Positions 1-9,065 of a DNA stretch of 45,208 bases are shown piece after piece. The translations under genes and the position numbers were made by a program. The notes below the pieces were generated by a model. It had not been told where the DNA came from. It saw only the letters and a program-made list of their open reading frames with translations, and searched no databases. Numbering within the stretch: position 1 is the first letter of the stretch; every line of letters begins with the position of its first letter. The stretch is from a virus. The stretch spans positions 1-45,208 of the IMG/VR virus record IMGVR_UViG_3300024346_000133. One strand, written 5' to 3'.

Positions 1-2740
1 CACCTGTATCACCTTTAGCACCGTTAGCACCAGAAGTACCAGATGTACCTGCAGCACCTTGAGCACCTTGAGCACCTGTATCACCTTTAGCACCATTAGC
101 ACCTGAAGTACCAGATGTACCTGCAGCTCCTTGAGCACCTTGTGCACCTGTATCACCTTTAGCACCGTTAGCACCAGATGAACCTGATGAACCTGAAGTA
201 CCAGATGTACCTGCAGCACCTTGAGCACCCTGTGCACCTTGTGCACCTGTAGCACCTTTAGCACCGTTTACACCAGATGAACCTGATGAACCTGAAGTAC
301 CTGCAGCACCTTGAGCGCCTTGAGCACCTGTATCACCTTTAGCACCGTTAGCACCAGAAGTACCAGATGTACCTGCAGCACCTTGAGCACCTTGAGCACC
401 TGTATCACCTTTAGCACCATTAGCACCTGAAGTACCAGATGTACCTGCAGCGCCTTGAGCACCTTGTGCACCTGTATCACCTTTAGCACCGTTAGCACCA
501 GAACTACCAGATGTACCTGCAGCACCTTGTGCGCCTTGTGCACCTGTATCACCTTTAGCACCGTTTACACCAGATGAACCTGATGAACCTGAAGTACCAG
601 ATGTACCTGCAGCACCTTGAGCGCCTTGTGCACCTTGAGCACCTGTATCACCTTTAGCACCGTTTACACCAGATGAACCTGATGAACCTGAAGTACCAGA
701 TGTACCTGCAGCACCTTGAGCACCTGTATCACCTTTAGCACCATTAGCACCTGAAGTACCAGATGTACCTGCAGCGCCTTGAGCACCTTGTGCACCTGTA
801 TCACCTTTAGCACCGTTAGCACCAGAAGTACCAGATGTACCTGCAGCACCTTGAGCGCCTTGTGCACCTTGAGCACCTGTATCACCTTTAGCACCGTTTA
901 CACCAGATGAACCTGATGAACCTGAAGTACCAGATGTACCTGCAGCGCCTTGAGCACCTTGTGCACCTGTATCACCTTTAGCACCGTTTACACCTGAAGT
1001 ACCGTCAGTACCTGAAGAACCATTAGTACCAGAAGTACCGTCAGTGCCAGAAGTACCAGCTGTACCAGATGAACCTGAAGAACCAGATGAACCTGAAGAA
1101 CCATCAGTACCATCAGTACCTGATGAACCATGAGTACCATCTACACCTGATGTACCAGAGTATCCAGAAGTACCGTCAGTACCAGAAGTACCAGCTGTAC
1201 CAGATGAACCTGAAGAACCAGATGAACCTGAAGAACCAGATGAACCTGATGAACCTGATGAACCTGAAGTACCAGAAGTACCAGAAGTACCTGCTGAACC
1301 TGAAGAACCGTTTGAACCTGAAGAACCAGATGAACCTGAAGTACCAGCTGTACCAGAAGTACCAGCTGTACCAGATGAACCTGAAGAACCATTTGAACCA
1401 GATGAACCTGAAGTACCTGCTGTACCAGAAGTACCTGCTGTACCAGATGAACCTGATGAACCATTTGAACCAGATGAACCAGATGAACCTGAAGTACCAG
1501 CTGTACCAGAAGTACCAGCTGTACCAGATGAACCTGATGAACCTGATGAACCTGAAGAACCTGAAGAACCGTCAGTACCAGAAGTACCGTCAGTACCTGA
1601 AGAACCTGAAGAACCTGAAGAACCGTCAGTACCAGAAGTACCGTCAGTACCAGAAGTACCCGCTGTACCAGATGAACCAGATGAGCCAGATGAACCTGAA
1701 GAACCGTCTGTACCATCAGTACCTGAAGAACCGTGTGTACCATCTACACCTGAAGTACCAGAGTATCCAGATGTACCATCAGTACCAGAAGTACCAGAAG
1801 TACCAGCTGAACCTGATGAACCTGAAGTGCCTGAAGTACCAGATGAACCAGATGAACCTGATGAACCTGAAGTACCTGCTGTACCAGAAGTACCGGAAGA
1901 ACCAGATGAACCAGATGAACCTGAAGTACCAGAAGTACCAGATGAACCTGAAGAACCGTTTGAACCAGATGAACCAGATGAACCTGATGAACCTGAAGTA
2001 CCTGAAGTACCAGCTGTACCAGAAGTACCTGCTGTACCAGAAGTACCAGATGAGCCAGATGAGCCTGATGAACCTGAAGTACCAGAAGTACCTGCTGTAC
2101 CAGAAGTACCAGATGAACCAGATGAACCCGATGAACCTGAAGTACCTGCTGTACCAGAAGTACCGGAAGAACCAGATGATCCAGATGAACCTGAAGTACC
2201 CGCTGTACCAGAAGTACCAGCTGTACCAGATGAACCTGAAGAACCTGATGAACCGTTTGTGCCATCAGTACCAGAAGTACCCGATGAACCTGAAGAGCCT
2301 GACGAGCCATTTGTACCGTCTGTGCCTGAAGAACCTGAAGAACCTGATGAACCGTCTGTACCATCAGTTCCGGCTGTGCCCGAAGTTCCTGCAGTGCCAG
2401 ACGAACCGGACGAACCGTCCGTACCGTCAGTGCCTGAAGAACCCGAAGATCCGTCCGTACCGTCTGTTCCTGAAGTGCCCGAAGAGCCTGAAGAACCAGA
2501 AGTACCAGATGAACCTGAAGAGCCAGATGAACCTGATGTTCCAGCAGTACCAGATGAGCCAGATGAACCAGATGAGCCAGAAGAACCTGAAGTGCCTGCT
2601 GTACCAGAAGTACCTGCAGTTCCAGAAGTTCCAGCTGTACCTGATGATCCGCTAGTACCGTCTGTTCCAGATGTGCCGTTAAAGCCGTCTACACCAGATG
2701 AACCTGAGGTACCAGTTGTTTTAATTAAAGGTATTGCCAT
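1..2740 (-). CDS. Giant collagen-like fibre protein, 3' end outside window
   Basis: The ATG at 2740 opens a frame that stays open for 913 codons to the window edge, so the C-terminus is missing. After about 10 unique residues ([10 protein letters not shown]) the whole protein is Gly-X-Y triplets. Residues about 10-580 are mostly Gly-Thr-Ser and Gly-Ser-Ser with some GTA, GTD and GTN. From about residue 580 (nucleotide 1000 downward) the pattern changes to [16 protein letters not shown]-type units in longer period repeats of about 24 residues. This is typical of collagen-like stalks of phage fibres, which form trimeric rods. It follows the 2772-3530 virion gene after a 31-nt gap, probably in one operon. 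The very high Ser/Thr content and nearby glycosyltransferases make glycosylation plausible (inference). The receptor-binding tip, if present, lies outside the window. Confidence 0.85.
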   Translation of the reverse strand, partial: MAIPLIKTTGTSGSSGVDGFNGTSGTDGTSGSSGTAGTSGTAGTSGTAGTSGSSGSSGSSGSSGTAGTSGSSGSSGSSGTSGSSGSSGTSGTDGTDGSSGSSGTDGTDGSSGSSGTAGTSGTAGTDGTDGSSGSSGSSGTDGTNGSSGSSGSSGTSGTDGTNGSSGSSGSSGTAGTSGTAGTSGSSGSSGSSGTSGTAGTSGSSGSSGSSGTSGTAGTSGTSGSSGSSGSSGTSGTAGTSGTAGTSGTSGSSGSSGSSGSNGSSGSSGTSGTSGSSGSSGSSGTSGTAGTSGSSGSSGSSGTSGTSGSSGSAGTSGTSGTDGTSGYSGTSGVDGTHGSSGTDGTDGSSGSSGSSGSSGTAGTSGTDGTSGTDGSSGSSGSSGTDGTSGTDGSSGSSGSSGSSGSSGTAGTSGTAGTSGSSGSSGSNGSSGSSGTAGTSGTAGTSGSSGSNGSSGSSGTAGTSGTAGTSGSSGSSGSNGSSGSAGTSGTSGTSGSSGSSGSSGSSGSSGSSGSSGTAGTSGTDGTSGYSGTSGVDGTHGSSGTDGTDGSSGSSGSSGSSGTAGTSGTDGTSGTNGSSGTDGTSGVNGAKGDTGAQGAQGAAGTSGTSGSSGSSGVNGAKGDTGAQGAQGAQGAAGTSGTSGANGAKGDTGAQGAQGAAGTSGTSGANGAKGDTGAQGAAGTSGTSGSSGSSGVNGAKGDTGAQGAQGAQGAAGTSGTSGSSGSSGVNGAKGDTGAQGAQGAAGTSGSSGANGAKGDTGAQGAQGAAGTSGTSGANGAKGDTGAQGAQGAAGTSGTSGANGAKGDTGAQGAQGAAGTSGSSGSSGVNGAKGATGAQGAQGAQGAAGTSGTSGSSGSSGANGAKGDTGAQGAQGAAGTSGTSGANGAKGDTGAQGAQGAAGTSGTSGANGAKGDTG
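11..1000 (-). repeat. Long-period collagen repeat array inside the fibre gene
   Basis: The segment is built from near-identical units of about 72-100 bp encoding blocks such as [19 protein letters not shown] separated by TSGTSG or SSGSSG spacers. Units differ by swaps such as GAN to GVN and by the number of GAQ triplets, as expected from unequal recombination. It is coding, not CRISPR. Confidence 0.8.
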
Positions 2741-2771
2741 TTTTCTTTATTTCTATTTTGTGTTTAGTTTT

Positions 2772-3530
2772 TTAATCTAGTGCAGATTTAGAGTAAATAA
2801 TGTCAATATTATCAGTAGTTGATAGCTCGTAACCTGCAATGTTACCATTCCAGTAAAGCTCGTCACCTGCTTCAATATTAGCATTCAATTTAGCTGTTGC
2901 ACCACCGTCATTTGAAAAATAACAGTCCGAAGTTTTTACACCATCACCTTCAGATACACCTACACCGTTAACAATAATGTCAACCGCTGAATCCAAGAAT
3001 GGAGTGTATGTGATTGTAATGCCAGTTGGAGATGCGTCACCATTTGTATTTGCTGGTGAAAGATCTCTTTGATAAACTTCAACGCCTGTATCCACCGGTG
3101 CACCACCAACAGATGGTCTCCAAGGAAGTACATGTGCAGTCGTTTCAGTGATGGCTTGCATGATAGGATTACTATATGCATACGCGTCATTAACTGTGAA
3201 CTCTACAGGTACACCAGTACCTGAATCGTCTACTACGTAGAAAGCACCTGGAATAAGATTCCATGTTGGTACTGTAACTTTACCAACTTGAACACCGATA
3301 AATGTATCTGGTGAAGAAATCGATTCAATTACAATTCTACCTAGTGAGTCCTCAGTCGAAGCGTCGGCAAGGATCCATGTTGCACCGTCATAAGCAACTA
3401 CTTGACCAGCAGAAAATCCGTGTTCAACCTGTGTGAACGAAGATTTAAGCGAGCCAGAGGTGATCGCAGTAACAATAGCATCAAGAACGTCTTGCAAGCC
3501 CTCAATTTGTTTGATTTTGATCTGAGACAT
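2772..3530 (-). CDS. Virion fibre/adapter protein with duplicated C-terminal domain
   Basis: 252 aa. The N-terminus MSQIKIKQIEGLQDVLDAI resembles the start of the fibre at 6979-8925 (MAQIRSKQIADF), suggesting a shared attachment peptide. The C-terminal ~90 residues (about 165-252, with YTPF, VNGV, WNG, AGYEL, then a short Ile/Tyr-rich tail) match the C-terminus of the 9066-11021 protein, so this is a domain reused in the same particle. The middle is beta-rich. I infer a tail-fibre or baseplate-attached structural protein, although no exact T4 counterpart is recognised. It probably leads the operon that includes the giant collagen-like gene. A TATATATA stretch at 3583-3590 could be its promoter, 53 nt upstream. 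Confidence 0.6.
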   Translation of the reverse strand: MSQIKIKQIEGLQDVLDAIVTAITSGSLKSSFTQVEHGFSAGQVVAYDGATWILADASTEDSLGRIVIESISSPDTFIGVQVGKVTVPTWNLIPGAFYVVDDSGTGVPVEFTVNDAYAYSNPIMQAITETTAHVLPWRPSVGGAPVDTGVEVYQRDLSPANTNGDASPTGITITYTPFLDSAVDIIVNGVGVSEGDGVKTSDCYFSNDGGATAKLNANIEAGDELYWNGNIAGYELSTTDNIDIIYSKSALD

Positions 3531-3665
3531 AACTTAGATTTTTTTTATTTGTGATATGTTTTTGGGGGTTTTCTCACTACTGTATATATACACTAAATAA
3601 TGTCCAATGTTTACAATCGAGCCATAAAAAATTAACCCGTGTTACTTTTTTATAGTATATTTCGG

Positions 3666-3680
3666 TTTTGTATCATTTGA
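3666..3680 (+). promoter_or_regulatory. Possible promoter of the plus-strand fusion gene
   Basis: TTTTGTATCATTTGA starts like the TTTTGTATATTAG core of the second promoter class and lies 16 nt before the ATG at 3697. The upstream TGTC element is missing, so this is weak. Confidence 0.25.
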
Positions 3681-3696
3681 GACTAAATACTTTTAA

Positions 3697-4878
3697 ATGC
3701 CATCTAATCCATCTAAAGCTATAGAATTCAAGAGGATTCTAAGACAGTACGAATACTCGCTAGAAGATCTTAAGGACCTTAAGGACTTGGAGTCTCATAT
3801 TAAAAGTGAATTTGGAAGTGCTCTTGCAGCATTAGAACGACATGATCTTTTTGATCAGACACCTAAAATCCCAGAAGAATCGGATGTTGAGACTATTATA
3901 CCTGATACTGAAAGGGACCCTGCCTTTAAAAAGCTTTTTAGGAAGGTTGTTGTTAGGTGTCATCCTGATAAACTAAGTGATAAGCTTACTATTTTACAGA
4001 AGGCCGAAAAGAAGGACCTTTACGAAAAAGCAATCAAGGCTAATGATGATTATAATTGGGCAATGCTTATTATTGTTGCGATAAAATTAGAGTTAGAACT
4101 TCCTGAAGAATATTATGAGTATATTGAAAACCTTAAAAGTGAATCTGTTAAGGTGTCTGAAGAGATTGAAACTATTCAAGGCTCTGTTGCATGGAAGTGG
4201 TATCACACTGAAAGTGTAGAAGAAAGAGCTCAAATTCTAAAATTATACATTGCTTTTATAGAAAAGCAAAAGTATGAGAACGTCAAAGAATCTAAACTCA
4301 TACTTGGTTTGGGTCATCCAAGAACCGGAACTGGTTATACTTCTAATCTTTTAAAGACTTGGGGTTTGGATGTAGGCCATGAAAAAATGGGAGCTGATGG
4401 GATTATTGCATGGCAACTTGTTAGTGATATAGAACCTAGGATCTTTATGGAAGACTTTGACTCTTCTAGATATACTTATAAGTATCTTATTTATAATGTA
4501 AGAGATCCAAGGGGATCTATTCCTTCTATTGCATTAACTGAAAATGAAACTATAGGCTATCGTTTTAGAAGTCTTGGATTGTTTCAATCTTTTAGCCATG
4601 TTGAAAATGCTGTTAGATCTTTATTGGAATGGGATAAGATTATAAGATCTAAGAATCCTGACTTTGTTTATAGAATCGAAGATCAAGCAACTGAGCTTCA
4701 CAGATTTTTAACTTCTAAAAATATTGAAGTATCTGAATTTAAAGATAGTGATTTAAGAAATAAAAGGAAACACGGTGGTCTAGATAAAATCAAAGACGAT
4801 ATAATGTCTTTAAGTCCTGAACTTAAACAGGGTCTAGATGAATATTGTGAAAGGTATGGGTATCCTAAGATGTTTTAG
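3697..4878 (+). CDS. J-domain / sulfotransferase-like fusion protein
   Basis: 393 aa on the plus strand, against the flow of its neighbours. Residues about 75-145 look like a J domain: a basic helix FRKVVVRC, then the HPD motif at 89-91, then helices containing KAEKKDLYEKA and ANDDYNWAML. J domains bind and stimulate Hsp70 (DnaK). Residues about 200-390 resemble a P-loop sulfotransferase: a nucleotide-loop-like GHPRTGTGYT at 206-215 (5'-PAPS loop position) and RDPRGSIPS at 269-277 (3'-phosphate motif position). Sulfotransferases move sulfate from PAPS to sugars or proteins. It ends directly against the converging glycosyltransferase at 4879, so the two stop codons abut. The substrate is unknown; host surface glycan or glycosylated phage fibres are inferences. 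The J-domain call is fairly firm, the sulfotransferase call moderate. Confidence 0.65.
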   Translation: MPSNPSKAIEFKRILRQYEYSLEDLKDLKDLESHIKSEFGSALAALERHDLFDQTPKIPEESDVETIIPDTERDPAFKKLFRKVVVRCHPDKLSDKLTILQKAEKKDLYEKAIKANDDYNWAMLIIVAIKLELELPEEYYEYIENLKSESVKVSEEIETIQGSVAWKWYHTESVEERAQILKLYIAFIEKQKYENVKESKLILGLGHPRTGTGYTSNLLKTWGLDVGHEKMGADGIIAWQLVSDIEPRIFMEDFDSSRYTYKYLIYNVRDPRGSIPSIALTENETIGYRFRSLGLFQSFSHVENAVRSLLEWDKIIRSKNPDFVYRIEDQATELHRFLTSKNIEVSEFKDSDLRNKRKHGGLDKIKDDIMSLSPELKQGLDEYCERYGYPKMF

Positions 4879-5670
4879 TTAATGGTCCCAAAGTTTTGAC
4901 CAATGACATCTTACATAATAATGTACTTGAATATGATCTAGATTAGATCTGTGATTCTTAATAGTATTATTTGCAAATTCAATATCCTCACTTGTTCCTT
5001 TTTCAGAAACATCGGACCATTTATGGTCAGGGAAACCTTTTTTATGCCACATAGCAACAGTTCCCATTGTTTTACCACCAACTGAGATCCATTCACTAGG
5101 AAGTCCTGGTATTTTAAAGATATCGCTTTCAATAGTTGCAACACTTTGCAACTTAGCAGGATCATCTTTAAAGCGTTCTCTTTGTAACTTTAAAATTCCC
5201 AAATAAGCAAAGTTTTCAATGATCCTGGTATTAAACACCATTTTAATCTTTCTTTCTTCTGGTCTATCTTCAGAAATTTTATCTGCAATAGAAAGTTGCC
5301 CTATCAAGCCATTAACTGCACTATTTAGAATAAAATCATCAGAGTCTACATAACCGATCCAATCACCAGTAGCCATTTCCACACCAACCTGTCTTGGATA
5401 GCCTCTATGAAATACAGCACCATCATTATTTTCATACATTCTATTTTCAGCAGGTTCGACAAACTTAAATTTAATTCTAGGTTCATGTGTAAAATTTAGC
5501 AAGTATTGTTCTTCTGTGATTTTACAACCGTCAGATACAATAATCAGTTCCCAATTAGGGTTTATTTGATCAATAAAGCTATTTACAACTCTATTAAACT
5601 TTTCAATAGGATTTGATCTTGCACCTGGATAATCACCAAGATACGATTGCATTACAAAAGAAAGCTTCAT
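4879..5670 (-). CDS. Family 2 (GT-A) glycosyltransferase
   Basis: 263 aa. The N-terminus has the GT-A Rossmann pattern: a beta strand KLSFVMQSY, then ELIIVSDG (residues 41-48), a donor-binding SDG typical of GT2 enzymes. The metal-binding DxD motif lies in YVDSDDF at 107-113, after GYPRQVGVEMATGDWIG. A later GTSEDIEFANN segment is at the usual place of the acceptor-side acidic motif. It transfers a sugar from a nucleotide-sugar donor; the acceptor is unknown. Its ATG overlaps the stop of the upstream DUF2827 gene by one base (TAATG), so the two are translationally coupled. It is the middle gene of a likely decoration island among fibre genes. Confidence 0.85.
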   Translation of the reverse strand: MKLSFVMQSYLGDYPGARSNPIEKFNRVVNSFIDQINPNWELIIVSDGCKITEEQYLLNFTHEPRIKFKFVEPAENRMYENNDGAVFHRGYPRQVGVEMATGDWIGYVDSDDFILNSAVNGLIGQLSIADKISEDRPEERKIKMVFNTRIIENFAYLGILKLQRERFKDDPAKLQSVATIESDIFKIPGLPSEWISVGGKTMGTVAMWHKKGFPDHKWSDVSEKGTSEDIEFANNTIKNHRSNLDHIQVHYYVRCHWSKLWDH

Positions 5671-6869
5671 TATCTATTATATAGGTTTGTTTTCCAGTCT
5701 AACTCCCAGCTCATTGACTTTTTAAGATCTTCATCAAACAAAGAATGTAAAAGCATTGTATACTCTTCTTGCAGTTCTTTATTTTCAGGTCTGTATCTAA
5801 AGATCTTTTCCATTGAATCTTTTTTATACTCTCTAATATTTTTATCATGGTTTTCAGCAGCATTAATAATTTGGTTTGCTGCATCGTCCATATTAAATCC
5901 CTCATAGTAGTAACCCAGATCTGCGATTAATTCAGCATTGTGAACTAATGGATATCCAAGGTATAGTGCATCTAAGTACAGATAGTTTAATGGATTTCCC
6001 CACTGGTGTGAAACTACGATATCCGTTCTTGATTCTAAATAGTGTACGATTGGGTATCTAGAAGTGAATTGAGCCTTACTATCTCTGACAATATCTAATT
6101 GATTCATCAAGGCCTTAAAAAGATTAATGTCTACAAGTTTATTAGTATTACTAGCATACATAAATGATATAAGATCTGGTCTCTTTCTATAAGCTTGTTC
6201 AGTTGCCAAAATACATGGCATTGAATACTTAACAATATTAATGTTAGGTTCAAACATAGAAATCCTTTTAGAAGGACCTTCATTATTATAATAAGGATCC
6301 TTAGTAGGATCTGCTTGAATTATTTTAATGTGTTCATCGATAAACATAGGGTCCCATACAAATGGAATTGCCCTTGGATCTTTTCTTAAAAGAATCTTAT
6401 AGTAATCGTGATTATTGAACTTTTGTTGTGGAACATACCATACATCATCAATTGCATGATCTAGTTTCATTAAAATGTTGTGTCCCTCTCTTGATTGAAA
6501 CAGAATATCTTCCATATCGTTTACATAGTTATTACCACATTGGTATGTAATAACTTTTAGATTTGGATTCATACCTTTCCATAAAAGAGTTTCTGATTCA
6601 TTAGATGCTGTCTGTAAATGGATAAGGACATCTAGATTTTTAGGGTAATCAGGCTCTTCAAAAATGTTTACAGTTTTATATTCGTTAACATCCCATGGAA
6701 ACTTCTCCATGGCATTATTTTTCTGGAAGTTTAATATAGAGACTTCATGACCTGCAAGTTTTAATAACTTGGCTAGCATCATACCATTTTGTCTGATTCC
6801 ATTTGAAAAAACAGAATGACCAGTTTCTAGAACTACAGTGATACCTACTTTATAAGAATCTTTTCTCAT
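5670..6869 (-). CDS. DUF2827-type glycosyltransferase (GT-B-like)
   Basis: 399 aa. The start, VGITVVLETGHSVFSNGIRQ with NGMMLAKLLKLAGHEVSIL, is the hallmark of the DUF2827 family, which is thought to be GT-B glycosyltransferases found in capsule/LPS loci and phages. The C-terminal half has SHQWGNPLNYLYLDALYLG followed by PLVHNAELI, matching the nucleotide-sugar-binding half of GT-B enzymes. Donor and acceptor are unknown. It is coupled to the GT2 gene by a TAATG overlap. A strong terminator at 6914-6941 sits upstream, so it probably has its own promoter between 6870 and 6914, where I see no clear motif. Confidence 0.75.
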   Translation of the reverse strand: MRKDSYKVGITVVLETGHSVFSNGIRQNGMMLAKLLKLAGHEVSILNFQKNNAMEKFPWDVNEYKTVNIFEEPDYPKNLDVLIHLQTASNESETLLWKGMNPNLKVITYQCGNNYVNDMEDILFQSREGHNILMKLDHAIDDVWYVPQQKFNNHDYYKILLRKDPRAIPFVWDPMFIDEHIKIIQADPTKDPYYNNEGPSKRISMFEPNINIVKYSMPCILATEQAYRKRPDLISFMYASNTNKLVDINLFKALMNQLDIVRDSKAQFTSRYPIVHYLESRTDIVVSHQWGNPLNYLYLDALYLGYPLVHNAELIADLGYYYEGFNMDDAANQIINAAENHDKNIREYKKDSMEKIFRYRPENKELQEEYTMLLHSLFDEDLKKSMSWELDWKTNLYNR

Positions 6870-6913
6870 TACTATTATAACGTATGTTATTTGGTTTGTT
6901 TATTTATCTTAAT

Positions 6914-6941
6914 AAAAAAGGGGGCCTCTTGCGAGGCCCCC
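6914..6941 (-). terminator. Rho-independent terminator after the coiled fibre gene
   Basis: Read on the minus strand: GGGGGCCTC, loop GCAA, GAGGCCCCC, then TTTTTTATT. This perfect 9-bp GC-rich stem with a U-tract lies 38 nt past the stop of the 6979-8925 gene and separates fibre genes from the glycosyltransferases. Confidence 0.93.
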
Positions 6942-6978
6942 TAAGGAACTTAAGTGTTAAGTGTTATTTCAATAACTA

Positions 6979-8925
6979 TTATTGAACTGCAACACCAAGA
7001 ACAATAACCTTATCAGTCTCTTCTAGATCGTAAACGATGCTTAGATCGAAATTTTGGCCGTCAATCATAGTGTATTTAACTCTTAGACCGTTAACGTAGA
7101 TTTCTAGGTCTTGATTACCACCGTAGAACATGTTAGCAGTCGTGATTTGTGTACCACCTTCAACACCAGTTACTAGTTCTTCTGCCATCCAGTCAGCAGC
7201 CATTCTATTGTCAATTTCAATAGAAAGTGCTGTAGATAGAGTAGCGTCAGCAGTAGTTCTGTTAACAACTTCTGTAGATAGGTTGTTAGAAAGAACAACG
7301 TCAGCAGCAGCTCTTGCAGCAACTTCTGTAGATAGGTTGTTAGAAAGAACAACGTCAGCAGCAGCTCTGATAGAAGCCTCTGTAGATAGTTCTGTAGAAG
7401 CGTGAAGCTTAACAGACTGGTCACCAGAAATGTGGTGATCGTGCTCTAGGTTGATTGCAGAGATTCTTGCAGAAATTTCAGCAGAAAGAGCTGTATCTAG
7501 AGAAGTATCGCCAGAGATTCTAGAAGAAATTTCAACAGAAAGTGCGTTTGTTAGAGATAGATCGCTAGAGATTCTTGCAGACTCTTCTGCAGAAACTTCA
7601 GCATTGTGCTCAGCTAGAACAGCTATGATAGAAGCCTCTAGGTCACCGTCAACTGATTGGAATGCAGAAACGATCTCAGTTAGAGAATCTAGAGCTTCTG
7701 GATCGATGTTAGAGATAACGAACTCAATCTTCGTGTTTAGAGAAGCATCAGCAGAGATTCTTGCAGATGTCTCAGCAGAAACAAGGCCGTCAGCGTAAAG
7801 CTTAACAGATGCATCACCAGAAAGTCTTGCAGAAGCTTCTGAAGAGATTTCTGTAGAAGCGTAAAGCTTAACAGAAGCATCACCAGAAAGTCTGTTAACA
7901 ACTTCTGTAGATAGGTTGTTAGAAAGAACAACGTCAGCAGCAGCTCTGATAGAAGCCTCTGTAGATAGTTCTGTAGAAGCGTGAAGCTTAACAGACGCGT
8001 CACCAGAAACGTGGTGATCGTGCTCTAGGTTGATTGCAGAGATTCTTGCAGATGTCTCAACAGAAACTGCATTTGTTAGAGATAGATCGCCAGAGATTCT
8101 TGCAGCAGCCTCTGTAGAGATACCGTTAGATGCCCAAGTCTTAACTGAAGCGTCGCCGCTTGTTCTGTTAGTAACTTCTGTAGATAGGTTGTTAGAAAGA
8201 ACAACGTCAGCAGCAGCTCTTGCAGCAACTTCTGTAGATAGGTTGTTAGAAAGAACAACGTCAGCAGCAGCTCTGATAGAAGCCTCTGTAGATAGTTCTG
8301 TAGAAGCGTAAAGCTTAACAGACGCGTCACCAGAAACGTGGTGATCGTGCTCTAGGTTGATTGCAGAGATTCTTGCAGAAATTTCAGCAGAAAGTGCGTT
8401 TGTTAGAGATAGATCGCCAGAGATTCTTGCAGATGTCTCAAAAGAAACTTCAGCGTTGTGCTCTGAAAGAACAGCTAGGATAGAAGCCTCTAGATCACCG
8501 TCAACAGACTGGAATGCAGAAACGATCTCAGTTAGAGAATCAAGAGCAGCTGGATCAACGTTAGCGATGATGAAATCTACTTTAGTATTTAGAGAATTAG
8601 CACCAGCGATTCTTGCAGCAACTTCTGTAGATAGGTTGTTAGAAAGAACAACGTCAGCAGCAGCTCTGATAGAAGCCTCTGTAGATAGTTCTGTAGAAGC
8701 GTAAAGCTTAACAGAAGCATCACCAGAAAGTCTGTTAACAACTTCTGTAGACATTTCTGTAGAAGCGTAAAGCTTAACAGAATTATCAGCAGAAACTCTT
8801 TGAGAAGTTTCAGTAGATACTAGGTTGTAGATGTCTACTGCAGGTGCGATTGCAGCGCTGTCAACTGTTGTCCAGTCTAGGATTGCTGCGAAATCCGCGA
8901 TTTGTTTAGAACGAATTTGTGCCAT
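6979..8925 (-). CDS. Repetitive tail-fibre protein with HDHH motifs
   Basis: 648 aa. Short N-terminal peptide MAQIRSKQIADFAAILDW, as in other fibre proteins here. Residues about 35-580 consist of repeated units such as SGDASVKLYASTELSTEAS and IRAAADVVLSNNLSTEV, which look like a long alternating coil/loop trimer shaft. Two larger modules (about residues 108-143 and 395-431) contain VDP.ALDSLTEIVSAFQ, a motif common in marine phage fibres. Three INLEHDHH(V/I)SGD segments lie at about residues 191, 300 and 495. The last ~70 residues (ENMF-like YGGNQDLEIYVNGLRV, ending VLGVAVQ) form a small beta cap. It has a strong terminator downstream and a possible late promoter at 8987-8994. Confidence 0.75.
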   Translation of the reverse strand: MAQIRSKQIADFAAILDWTTVDSAAIAPAVDIYNLVSTETSQRVSADNSVKLYASTEMSTEVVNRLSGDASVKLYASTELSTEASIRAAADVVLSNNLSTEVAARIAGANSLNTKVDFIIANVDPAALDSLTEIVSAFQSVDGDLEASILAVLSEHNAEVSFETSARISGDLSLTNALSAEISARISAINLEHDHHVSGDASVKLYASTELSTEASIRAAADVVLSNNLSTEVAARAAADVVLSNNLSTEVTNRTSGDASVKTWASNGISTEAAARISGDLSLTNAVSVETSARISAINLEHDHHVSGDASVKLHASTELSTEASIRAAADVVLSNNLSTEVVNRLSGDASVKLYASTEISSEASARLSGDASVKLYADGLVSAETSARISADASLNTKIEFVISNIDPEALDSLTEIVSAFQSVDGDLEASIIAVLAEHNAEVSAEESARISSDLSLTNALSVEISSRISGDTSLDTALSAEISARISAINLEHDHHISGDQSVKLHASTELSTEASIRAAADVVLSNNLSTEVAARAAADVVLSNNLSTEVVNRTTADATLSTALSIEIDNRMAADWMAEELVTGVEGGTQITTANMFYGGNQDLEIYVNGLRVKYTMIDGQNFDLSIVYDLEETDKVIVLGVAVQ

Positions 8926-8986
8926 TTAATTGGTTTTTTATTTTTGTTCGTGTTTATTGAACACTACTTTAGCGTAGTATTCTAGT

Positions 8987-8994
8987 TATATATC
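8987..8994 (-). promoter_or_regulatory. Possible late promoter (GATATATA)
   Basis: GATATATA on the minus strand, 62 nt upstream of the fibre start at 8925. It has the same sequence as the recurrent late motif but is further from the ATG than usual. Confidence 0.35.
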
Positions 8995-9006
8995 GAATAT
9001 AACTTT

Positions 9007-9027
9007 ATTGAAAAGCCCATTTTCAAT
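9007..9027 (-). terminator. Weak hairpin after the 9066-11021 gene
   Basis: ATTGAAAA and TTTTCAAT pair around a 5-nt loop about 40 nt beyond the stop of the 9066 gene. It lacks a U-tract, so it may be an RNA end or processing hairpin. The 140-bp gap 8926-9065 holds this, a second small hairpin (ACTAC/GTAGT near 8965) and the GATATATA motif, and no ORF. Confidence 0.3.
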
Positions 9028-9065
9028 ATAATATGATGTTATTTTGCAATAAATTTTTAAGAAAT

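Noticed and set aside
1-1000. CRISPR-like direct repeats
   Set aside because: Repeats have no unique spacers of constant length, stay in a Gly-X-Y reading frame, and no cas genes are near.
1069-2780. Plus-strand ORFs of 528 and 317 codons rich in NLKNQM or [10 protein letters not shown]
   Set aside because: They are the antisense of the collagen-like gene; the minus frame with Gly every third residue and its ATG at 2740 explains the open frames.
7130-8704. Plus-strand ORFs antisense to the coiled fibre
   Set aside because: Repetitive shadows; no leader or promoter and no sensible composition.
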